A stretch of 14,183 nt of DNA, taken from NCBI GenBank assembly GCA_964611805.1, contig CAZTBG010000049.1, positions 1-14,183 of the forward strand, written 5' to 3'. Position 1 is the stretch's first letter. Every line of letters starts with the position of its first letter. Under the pieces are notes generated by a model. That model had not been told where the DNA came from and did no database searches. It saw nothing but the letters and a program-made list of their open reading frames with translations. The translations under genes were made by a program, and so were the position numbers. The DNA is from W589 sp964611805 (GTDB lineage: Bacteria > Chloroflexota > Dehalococcoidia > Dehalococcoidales > Fen-1064). Shown piece after piece: positions 1 to 6,038 of this stretch.

Positions 1-348
1 TACTAAAATTGCGAATTGATAATGCCCCGCTTTTTGAAATGGAAATCCTGCAATAGCAGCTATCTGATTTGCTGTAACCATATCTCCGCCCCTTTGTGGG
101 CGGTTAATCGGTAGTTCTTGATGTAGCTCTATTAATCGATTGCCATCCTCATCACTAAGCACTATATCCACATTCTTCTTAGTATCGTATTCAGCAGCAC
201 CAGCCTCATATGAAACTACTACGTAAAAGATTGGTACATTAAAAGGAAGCACTGGTGGATTGACTATATCAAATATACCTAAGACACTTAACTTGCCTTC
301 ACGAGAAATACTTGCATAATCTGCTAATAGGGCAAACTTGACTTCCAT
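1..348 (-). CDS. DUF6941-like hypothetical protein, 3' end cut off by the window edge
   Basis: The minus strand is open from an ATG at 348 to base 1, giving 116 codons with no stop, so the gene continues beyond the left edge. The protein begins MEVKFALLADYASISREGK and continues with a region rich in beta-type residues (LSVLGIFDIVNPPVLPF, then FYVVVSYEAGAAEYDTKK). This matches my memory of the DUF6941 family, small cytoplasmic proteins of unknown function with an N-terminal 'ALLADYA...GKLSVLGIFD' block. There is no signal peptide or membrane segment. No Shine-Dalgarno sequence precedes the ATG. A candidate promoter ends only 9 bases upstream, so the message may be leaderless. It is more AT-rich than the genes to its right and is transcribed away from them. 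The reading frame is convincing; the family name is from recall and the function is unknown. Confidence 0.75.
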   Translation of the reverse strand, partial: MEVKFALLADYASISREGKLSVLGIFDIVNPPVLPFNVPIFYVVVSYEAGAAEYDTKKNVDIVLSDEDGNRLIELHQELPINRPQRGGDMVTANQIAAIAGFPFQKAGHYQFAILV

Positions 349-357
349 CGGACAATC

Positions 358-386
358 ATTGTGATATATTCTTATGCTTTTGTCAA
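358..386 (-). promoter_or_regulatory. Candidate promoter for the DUF6941-like gene
   Basis: Read on the minus strand there is a perfect -35 TTGACA (381-386), a 17-base spacer and a weak -10 CACAAT (358-363). Transcription would start about 2-3 bases before the ATG at 348, which would fit the lack of a Shine-Dalgarno sequence. The -10 matches the consensus at only four of six positions. Confidence 0.4.
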
Positions 387-694
387 CCTTCCAATCCTCT
401 TCATGTCAGTATACTTCGCCACTTGTTTCTCCCTATCGTCATCTTATAAGGGTGCCCCGTATTCTCGTCACTCAATTCCTTAGTTTCATTTTCTCCTCTT
501 TCAAATGTCCCTATTGTGTAGGCTTTAAACCGCTCCGCTTTTTAGTTATTCATTGAGCCTCATTGACCTTTTATAACCTCCTCCTGCTGCGTACCTCGCA
601 TTCCCGTCTCACCATCGCACAGCTCCCCTGCGTTACCGGAGGACCATTTTCCTCGATGCTGCACTGCCCGACTATGCAATGTGCTTGTTCCCTC

Positions 695-723
695 TTGCAG
701 TTGAGTTATTTGTATTGTAGAAT
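695..723 (+). promoter_or_regulatory. Candidate sigma-70-type promoter for the DUF3068 gene
   Basis: TTGCAG (695-700) and TAGAAT (718-723) are separated by 17 bases. Transcription would start near 730, giving a leader of about 45 bases that contains the hairpin at 734-750 and the ribosome binding site AAGGAGGT at 757-764. Confidence 0.55.
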
Positions 724-733
724 ACATCTTTAT

Positions 734-750
734 ACCTAGCGTCTCTAGGT
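734..750 (+). promoter_or_regulatory. Short perfect inverted repeat in the 5' leader of the DUF3068 gene
   Basis: ACCTAG (734-739) and CTAGGT (745-750) flank a 5-base spacer. The repeat lies just after the predicted transcription start and 6 bases before the Shine-Dalgarno sequence. It could be an operator or a small 5' hairpin; the sequence does not decide between them. Confidence 0.4.
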
Positions 751-773
751 AAATAGAAGGAGGTACGTTTTAA

Positions 774-1622
774 ATGAGCTTGAGAGGTATGTTTAAAAGC
801 TGGACCATTGCAGGCCTGGTCCTGGTTGTCTTGGCCCTCATCTGGCAGTTTGCCATCTTTCCTATGGTGTCTAAACTACCTAGTGACCTGACTGAGGAAA
901 CTAATTTCGAAGGCACCTACGAAGTGATGAATCCCACGACTCAAATGCTGGAGGAAATCCCCGTAAAGGTGACACGGTATTATGAGGCGACCGGAATCGA
1001 AGATGGCGTGCTGATACTCCAACAGACAGTTACCACCACCCACGCTTTAGCTGGTGTGGAACTCCCACAGTTCGGGCTGGAGGAAACATTAGGAGTCGAC
1101 AGGTCTACCCGTGAGTATGTCTCTGGCTACGGTGACATGGACCGCTCCGGCCAGTTTTCCTTCCCTTCGGACTTAAAGCATGAAAGCTACCAGCTGTGGA
1201 ACCCGACTGCCATGACCGACCTGGAGGCCAAATTTGTCGCTGAGGAAGAGTTCCACGACCTTACGGTATACGACTTCCAGGTCAACGAAGAGGACATCGA
1301 CCTCGGCAACTATCCGGGGACCAGCTTCCCCCAGACATTGGACACAACTATCAATATGAAGGCTGAGCCGGTAAGCGGCACAACAGTGTTTTCACAGAGT
1401 GTCACAACTATCAAGGTCACTTATGCGCCAGGGATGACGGTACCGGTATATATTTCCGATATACACTTTACCGACGACACGATTGACGAGCTGGTTGATA
1501 CTGCCAGCAACGCCCGTACTATGATAGTCTGGGCTACGGTCTATGGCTTCTGGATTGTGATAGGATTGGGTGTTGCCCTGATACTGGTGGGAGTAGTGGT
1601 AAGTATCCGGGCCAGAGAATAG
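774..1622 (+). CDS. DUF3068 (PorA-like) family membrane-anchored protein
   Basis: The gene encodes 282 residues, with a strong ribosome binding site (AAGGAGGT, 9 bases before the ATG). The N-terminus has one hydrophobic segment (about residues 11-31, preceded by Arg/Lys) and the C-terminus another (about 250-276, followed by RARE). Between them is a ~215-residue extracytoplasmic domain rich in Thr and acidic residues, with blocks such as GVDRSTREYVSGYGD and ISDIHFTDDTIDELVDTA. This two-anchor layout with an outside beta-rich domain fits the DUF3068 family ('porin PorA family'), best known from Actinobacteria and also seen in Chloroflexota. The assignment is by recalled layout and motifs, not a search. 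The gene has its own promoter and a hairpin after its stop, so it is probably a single transcription unit. Its function is unknown; a pore role would be only an inference from the family name. Confidence 0.6.
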   Translation: MSLRGMFKSWTIAGLVLVVLALIWQFAIFPMVSKLPSDLTEETNFEGTYEVMNPTTQMLEEIPVKVTRYYEATGIEDGVLILQQTVTTTHALAGVELPQFGLEETLGVDRSTREYVSGYGDMDRSGQFSFPSDLKHESYQLWNPTAMTDLEAKFVAEEEFHDLTVYDFQVNEEDIDLGNYPGTSFPQTLDTTINMKAEPVSGTTVFSQSVTTIKVTYAPGMTVPVYISDIHFTDDTIDELVDTASNARTMIVWATVYGFWIVIGLGVALILVGVVVSIRARE

Positions 1623-1668
1623 TAAGTAGCCGGTTTATTCTACCGAAATAAAAGTCATGAAGGACTAA

Positions 1669-1704
1669 CTACCGCAGGCTGAAAGCTAAATCAGCCTGCG
1701 GTAG
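1669..1704 (+). terminator. Perfect 13-bp inverted repeat, probable terminator without a T-run
   Basis: CTACCGCAGGCTG (1669-1681) pairs perfectly with CAGCCTGCGGTAG (1692-1704) around a 10-base loop. It sits 47 bases after the stop of the DUF3068 gene. The bases that follow are not T-rich, so it is not a classic intrinsic terminator. It may halt or stabilise the 3' end of the transcript, or act as a protein-binding palindrome. Confidence 0.5.
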
Positions 1705-1797
1705 GACACATTCCGCCTCGCTGTTTGACAAGGGATTTTTATCAATCCTGTCCACTGAAGTCCTGTCAATTTTCAATTATTTCATTCTTAAGAACTA

Positions 1798-1826
1798 TTG
1801 ATTATACATGTAATACATGATATACT
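1798..1826 (+). promoter_or_regulatory. Promoter with spacer repeats before the AbrB-type gene
   Basis: TTGATT (1798-1803) and TATACT (1821-1826) are 17 bases apart. The spacer carries two copies of ATACATG (1804-1810 and 1813-1819) at a 9-base period, the first of which also forms the palindrome TACATGTA (1805-1812). A repeat inside a promoter spacer is a natural operator position, and the next gene encodes a DNA-binding protein, so autoregulation is plausible. Confidence 0.55.
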
Positions 1827-1871
1827 ATGTTAATTATGCAAACTTGGTCCCAGTAGAGGAGGTATGATAGC

Positions 1872-2138
1872 ATGTTAGAAGACCTCACAGAAAAGATGCC
1901 GGTATTCTATGGTTCGGTAACAGTGGGTGAACGTGGTCAGGTTGCCATTCCTGCTGAAGCCCGCCGGGACCAGGAAATTGTCCACGGTAGTAAGCTGCTT
2001 GCCTTTGGTGGTCCTGAGGGGCGGGCGCTGGTATTCGTCAAAGCAGAATTCTTAACAGAGTTCATAACCAGTATCAGCGGTCTGTTGTCCCAGTTTGAAC
2101 ACATTCTCACTACCGATATTGCCACACCACCTAAGTAG
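1872..2138 (+). CDS. AbrB/MazE/SpoVT-type DNA-binding protein
   Basis: This 88-residue protein follows a good ribosome binding site (GAGGAGGT) that fixes the ATG at 1872. Residues 14-60 form the swapped-hairpin DNA-binding fold of the AbrB/SpoVT superfamily: the SVTVGERGQVAIPAEARRD block (15-33) is the hallmark, followed by HGSKLLAFGG and a closing strand RALVFVKAE. The C-terminal ~28 residues are probably helical (FLTEFITSISGLLSQFEHI) and may help oligomerisation. Family members act as dimeric or tetrameric transcription regulators, or as antitoxins. No toxin gene adjoins, so a regulator is more likely. The RND permease starts 49 bases downstream with no terminator between, so the two are probably cotranscribed and the protein may control the pump and itself. 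Confidence 0.8.
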   Translation: MLEDLTEKMPVFYGSVTVGERGQVAIPAEARRDQEIVHGSKLLAFGGPEGRALVFVKAEFLTEFITSISGLLSQFEHILTTDIATPPK

Positions 2139-2187
2139 ACCCGTAATAAAAAACAACCCGAATAACTTAGCCACAAGGAGCAATGAT

Positions 2188-5100
2188 ATGACCTGGCTGA
2201 CCAGAGTAGCCCTGAAAAAACGTTGGGTGACCCTGCTCGTGACCGCCCTGGTAACCGGGGCATCCGTCTGGGCAATGCTGACACTCAAAATGGAGCTTTT
2301 CCCGGACATTGAACTACCGATAACCACCGTGTTTACCGCTTATCCCGGAGCCTCGCCTGATGAGGTCTTGGAAGAGATAACCAAACCAATTGAGGAAATC
2401 GCTGATGGCCTTGGCAGGCTGAAGCATGTCACGTCAACATCTTCACAAGGAGTTTCTGTTGTCTTTTTCCAGTTCGAGTTTGGCACTGATATGGGTTCAG
2501 TCGATGACACGAGTTCAGTCAATGGCACCATCGCACAAAACCTGGCTGAGCTCGACCTGCCGGAGGGTACTTATAGCCAGCTGATACCTATTGATATTAA
2601 CCAGATGCCGGTGGTTACGCTGAGCCTCAATGGTGATATCCCGGCTGAGCAACTGTACCAGATTGCGCTTACTGATATAGCACCCCGTCTTATAGAGATT
2701 GACGGCGTCTATGATGTTTCCGTTGAAGGAGGTTCCGGTGACAAAGTCCTCGTAACTCCCAGCCTGGACAGGATGGTCCAGTATGGTATCTCCATGTCCC
2801 AGCTGGCCGGAGCACTAGGGATGCAGCAATATAACTCGCTGACAGAGGTCGAAAACCTCGTCATTTCCCAGGGAGGGACTCTTCTCAGTCAGGTGGCTGA
2901 TGTCTCTATCGGGCCAGCTCCCGGAACCGCTATCAGCCGCACCAACGGTAGGCCCAGTGTCAACATCGACGTCACCAAAGAGGCCACGGCTAACACTGTC
3001 ACCACCGCCAATGCCGTGCTTGATGAGGCCGAGACAATCAAATCTAGCCTGCCCTCCGGCCTGGAGATGGTCACCGTCCTTGACCAGTCTGAGTATATTG
3101 AAGCCAGTGTCTCCGACCTGACCAATAACGTTCTCATCGGCAGTGCCCTGGCTATTCTGGTCGTGTTTCTTTTCCTGGTGGCCTTCCGTGCTTCATTGAT
3201 CACTGCCGTATCTATCCCCCTGAGTCTGCTCATTGCTTTTCTGGTGATGCGTTTTACCGGCGTCACAATCAACATCCTCACGCTGGGTGCCATGATTATC
3301 GCCGTGGGACGCGTAATCGACAACAGCATCGTTATCCTGGAGGTGGTCTATCGCCGGATGCAGCATGGCGAACGGTTTTATGATGCCGCCGTCAACGGTG
3401 TCAGGGAAGTGGTCGCCCCCATAACCTCGGCTACAATAGCCACTATTGTAATCTTCATCCCCCTGGCTTTCATCGGGGGCATTGTCGGTGAGATTTTCCT
3501 TCCATTCGGCCTGACAATTACGTATGCCCTGATTGGCTCACTGCTGATTGCATTGACCGTGGTACCGGCACTATCCAGCTATCTGCTCAGAATGAGGACC
3601 CAGGATAAGCCGCAGGCGTCGTGGTACCTGGGGGTCTATACTGTGGCACTGAGATGGTGCCTCAATCACCGCTTCGTTACGGTGACTGTTGCCATTGTGC
3701 TGTTCCTCGGGAGTTTTCTCCTGTTACCCATCATCGGTACCACCTTCATACCGGAAATGGACACGAACACGCTGACCGTCGGGATAGAGATGCCCAAGGG
3801 TACTGAGCTAACTGCCCTTAATGATGTGGCCGTGCAGGTAGAGGCAGTCCTTGGTGACAATCCTGACGTGCTGACCTACAGTATCACGGCTGGTGCATCT
3901 ACTGGTATGGGTGGTGAGCTATACCGCTTGTTTATGGGTGGTGGCTCCAGCAATTATGCTGCTATTCAGGTTGTCACTGACCCGGATGCTGATATAGATG
4001 AGCTGATTGAGCAACTCAAGAGCGAACTCGGCGGAATAACGGAGACAGGCAAGATTACTGTCACCGCGCTGGAGGCCATGTCCGGTGGAATGTCATCCGG
4101 CCTTGAAATCTCGGTCCGTGGTGAGAGCTATGATGATGTCACCCTGGCCGCTAACCAGCTCCTTGCTGCGCTTGACCCAACGCAAGCAGCACAGAATGAG
4201 GCACTTTCCCATCTGGAAGACCTGAGACTTGACCTGGCGAGTATCGAGCCCACGCTGATTATTGAGGAGGACCCCGATGAGATAGAGTCGTGGGGTCTAG
4301 ATACGACGCGGTTACAACAGGAGTTCTACCTGATAATGCAGGGGGGAGAAGTCTCCACGGCAAATCTGGACGGTACATCGCGAGCCGTCTTTCTTGAAGG
4401 GGTGGTCAGTGACCTGGTCAGTGTCGACGTGGCCCGTGAGATGCTGGTCGGCTGGCCAACACGCGTCCCGCTGGGAGACATCGCTACCGTAGAACTCGGC
4501 GAGCAGATTCCTCGAATCGCCCGGGTCGATGGGAAGCTGTCGGCCACCATTACAGCTACGATAACACAGGAGAACATCGGCGCTGTGAGCACAGCTGTAC
4601 AATCGGAGATAGACTCCCTCGACCTGCCCCCGGGTGTGGAGATAAGTCAGGGGGGCATCTCAGAGGACATGCGTGATAGTTTCTCAACGATGTTTATTGC
4701 TATACCCATCGCCATAGCACTAGCCTACGTGGTAATGGTGCTAACATTCCGTTCCTTCCGGAACCCGCTGATTATCATGGTTAGCCTGCCGCTGGCATCC
4801 ATCGGGGCACTTGTTGCTCTGCTTATCACGGGGCGACCGCTGGGTATCGCCGGATTGATGGGCGTACTGATGCTGGTCGGCATTGTTCTGACAAATGCCG
4901 TCGTCCTTATCGCTGTCGTCGAGCAGCTGCGCAAAGATGGTATGAGCTCATATCAAGCTCTGGTCGAGGGGGCCAGAACGCGATTACGCCCGATTCTGAT
5001 GACAGCGTTGACGACGATGATTGCCATGTTACCCCTGGCCTTCGGACTCGGCAAAGGTGTACTGATGGCCGCCGAGCTGGCAACTGTCGTCATCGGTGGG

Positions 5101-5193
5101 CTTTTCAGCTCTACACTGCTGACACTGCTGGTCATTCCTGCCGTTTATGCCTGGGTCAACCGTATACCCCGAACCATAACAGTTAGAAAATGA
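2188..5193 (+). CDS. RND-family efflux transporter permease (AcrB/SwrC-like)
   Basis: The gene encodes 1001 residues, near the usual length for the RND superfamily. I start at 2188 (AAGGAG at 2175-2180, 7 bases away) because the protein then opens with the typical MTWLTRVALKKRWVTLLV. An upstream in-frame ATG at 2095 would overlap the regulator gene. Two repeated halves are visible: TM1 (about 14-33), an outside domain starting with the family block PGASPDEVLEEITKPIEE, a TM2-6 bundle (about 313-465), a second outside domain, and a final bundle (about 833-995). In TM4 the proton-relay motif reads GRVIDNSIVILE, with D378 kept and Asn at the second AcrB Asp position. In TM10 (GIVLTNAVVLI) Thr902 stands where AcrB has the relay Lys. 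No membrane-fusion or outer-membrane partner gene adjoins, as for SwrC/YerP-type pumps of monoderm bacteria. The substrate cannot be told; drug, lipid or surfactant export are options. Confidence 0.9.
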   Translation: MTWLTRVALKKRWVTLLVTALVTGASVWAMLTLKMELFPDIELPITTVFTAYPGASPDEVLEEITKPIEEIADGLGRLKHVTSTSSQGVSVVFFQFEFGTDMGSVDDTSSVNGTIAQNLAELDLPEGTYSQLIPIDINQMPVVTLSLNGDIPAEQLYQIALTDIAPRLIEIDGVYDVSVEGGSGDKVLVTPSLDRMVQYGISMSQLAGALGMQQYNSLTEVENLVISQGGTLLSQVADVSIGPAPGTAISRTNGRPSVNIDVTKEATANTVTTANAVLDEAETIKSSLPSGLEMVTVLDQSEYIEASVSDLTNNVLIGSALAILVVFLFLVAFRASLITAVSIPLSLLIAFLVMRFTGVTINILTLGAMIIAVGRVIDNSIVILEVVYRRMQHGERFYDAAVNGVREVVAPITSATIATIVIFIPLAFIGGIVGEIFLPFGLTITYALIGSLLIALTVVPALSSYLLRMRTQDKPQASWYLGVYTVALRWCLNHRFVTVTVAIVLFLGSFLLLPIIGTTFIPEMDTNTLTVGIEMPKGTELTALNDVAVQVEAVLGDNPDVLTYSITAGASTGMGGELYRLFMGGGSSNYAAIQVVTDPDADIDELIEQLKSELGGITETGKITVTALEAMSGGMSSGLEISVRGESYDDVTLAANQLLAALDPTQAAQNEALSHLEDLRLDLASIEPTLIIEEDPDEIESWGLDTTRLQQEFYLIMQGGEVSTANLDGTSRAVFLEGVVSDLVSVDVAREMLVGWPTRVPLGDIATVELGEQIPRIARVDGKLSATITATITQENIGAVSTAVQSEIDSLDLPPGVEISQGGISEDMRDSFSTMFIAIPIAIALAYVVMVLTFRSFRNPLIIMVSLPLASIGALVALLITGRPLGIAGLMGVLMLVGIVLTNAVVLIAVVEQLRKDGMSSYQALVEGARTRLRPILMTALTTMIAMLPLAFGLGKGVLMAAELATVVIGGLFSSTLLTLLVIPAVYAWVNRIPRTITVRK

Positions 5194-5235
5194 ACCATCA
5201 GGCAGATTGCCGGATTATAACGCTGGAGAGGTAAT

Positions 5236-5760
5236 ATGGCACGCATTAGTTTTATAGAAAAGGGACAGGGCCATCCCATGGTTGAAGACCTCTACCAGAA
5301 GATTGAGGGCAGAGGACAGCGGATAATCAACCTTTTTAAGGTACTGGGACATTGCCCTTACATTGGCCTCAACTGGCAGCGATTAGGCAATTCCCTGCTC
5401 ACAGGAGAGGAGCTGCCACCCAGACTGAGGGAGGTGGCTATTCTAAGGGTTGGCTCTCTGACAGGGTCTGAATATGAGTTCACCCAGCACACCAGAAGGG
5501 GCTTATCAGCCGGGCTGACACAGGAGCAGATAACGGCTATCTCCAACTGGCACAACTCATCCCTCTTCGACGAGAAGGAGCGTGCCGTGCTGGCATATAC
5601 TGATGAAGTAGAGCACGATATCAAGGTCAAAGATGAAACCTTCATTGGTCTACAGAGCTTCCTCAGTGAGCATGCAATCGTTGAGCTTACCGTCGTCATT
5701 GGCTACTACGGCATGGTGTGCCGTTTTCTTGTTGCACTGGATGTAGAGTTAGAGGACTAG
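5236..5760 (+). CDS. Carboxymuconolactone decarboxylase (CMD/AhpD-like) family protein
   Basis: This 174-residue soluble protein has the CMD signature: PPRLREVAILRVGSLTGSEYEFTQH, divided here at about residues 61-75 and 76-85, followed by GLTQEQITAIS, a DEKERAVLAYTDEV helix (112-125) and AIVELTVVIGYYGMVCRF (147-164). Glu79, Glu81 and His85 lie where the family's active-site residues sit. The CxxC of AhpD peroxidase partners is missing, so a disulfide-reductase role is unlikely. Proteins of this non-cysteine type are annotated broadly as CMD-family and their substrates are mostly unknown. It begins 42 bases after the RND permease with its own ribosome binding site (GGAGAGGT), so it is probably the last gene of that operon. 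The terminator at 5869-5919 could close it. Confidence 0.85.
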   Translation: MARISFIEKGQGHPMVEDLYQKIEGRGQRIINLFKVLGHCPYIGLNWQRLGNSLLTGEELPPRLREVAILRVGSLTGSEYEFTQHTRRGLSAGLTQEQITAISNWHNSSLFDEKERAVLAYTDEVEHDIKVKDETFIGLQSFLSEHAIVELTVVIGYYGMVCRFLVALDVELED

Positions 5761-5808
5761 TCAGCCTGCCGTCAGACCCGCTTCAGGTTGTTACCTTCAG
5801 TACAGGAG

Positions 5809-5837
5809 TTGACAAACGAGATTACATCGACTAATAT
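5809..5837 (+). promoter_or_regulatory. Near-consensus promoter upstream of the formate dehydrogenase operon
   Basis: A perfect -35 TTGACA (5809-5814) and a TAATAT -10 (5832-5837) lie 17 bases apart, the strongest promoter match in the window. The -10 is also the left arm of an inverted repeat, TAATAT (5832-5837) and ATATTA (5845-5850), that would cover the transcription start near 5844. This is a typical repressor position. Confidence 0.65.
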
Positions 5838-5868
5838 GAAATCGATATTATGTGCCACCAAAATATAC

Positions 5869-5919
5869 TCGCCCCAGGACTAGCGGTATGTGTCATCAGG
5901 AAGGGGGGCGATTTTTTTT
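5869..5919 (+). terminator. Intrinsic terminator/attenuator with T8 tail
   Basis: TCGCCCC (5869-5875) pairs with GGGGCGA (5905-5911), followed directly by eight Ts (5912-5919). The 29-base loop may fold further. It lies only ~25 bases after the predicted start of the 5809-5837 promoter, so that promoter would yield an RNA of about 75 bases unless termination is overcome. It can also terminate read-through from the CMD-family gene. Confidence 0.65.
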
Positions 5920-5921
5920 AT

Positions 5922-5939
5922 TGATAAGCCAAGTTATCA
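5922..5939 (+). promoter_or_regulatory. Inverted repeat upstream of the formate dehydrogenase operon
   Basis: TGATAA (5922-5927) and TTATCA (5934-5939) flank a 6-base spacer, immediately after the T-run. It may be a regulator site. It resembles but does not match the FNR/CRP box (TTGAT-N4-ATCAA), so I name no regulator. Confidence 0.35.
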
Positions 5940-5957
5940 GTTTGTGCAGGTTATCTT

Positions 5958-5995
5958 GCGCTAGACGATATGCGGTCAGGACGGTGTTCTAGCGC
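5958..5995 (+). promoter_or_regulatory. 8-bp inverted repeat in the leader of the formate dehydrogenase operon
   Basis: GCGCTAGA (5958-5965) and TCTAGCGC (5988-5995) are exact complements around a 22-base loop, 43 bases before the start codon. As RNA it would form a hairpin ahead of the ribosome binding site; as DNA it could bind a dimeric regulator. No T-run follows. Confidence 0.4.
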
Positions 5996-6038
5996 TCTTG
6001 ATAATTAAATCTACTGAAAGGGGGTACTTGAGGTATAG

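Larger units (their letters stand above)
349..773. other. Intergenic region between divergent genes
   Basis: This 425-base gap separates the minus-strand DUF6941-like gene from the plus-strand DUF3068 gene. It holds a candidate promoter at each end and a hairpin before the right-hand gene. The only open frame of any size (374-556, + strand) has no ribosome binding site, is rich in Ser/Phe/Pro and resembles nothing I know, so I do not call it. The middle (about 560-690) shows no feature I can name. Confidence 0.6.

Noticed and set aside
374..556. 60-codon open frame in the left intergenic region
   Set aside because: No ribosome site, low-complexity Ser/Phe/Pro composition and no family resemblance; it also overlaps the candidate promoter of the minus-strand gene.
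557..700. Group II intron or mobile-element remnant
   Set aside because: The GC-richer stretch looked unusual, but no intron domain, transposase fragment or terminal repeat could be identified.
2095..2187. 31-residue N-terminal extension of the RND permease
   Set aside because: It would overlap the regulator gene by 44 bases and lacks a ribosome site, whereas 2188 has AAGGAG at good spacing and gives the typical RND N-terminus.
5840..6038. Molybdenum-cofactor riboswitch before the formate dehydrogenase operon
   Set aside because: The context is suggestive but I could not fit the known consensus by eye; only generic stems are supported.
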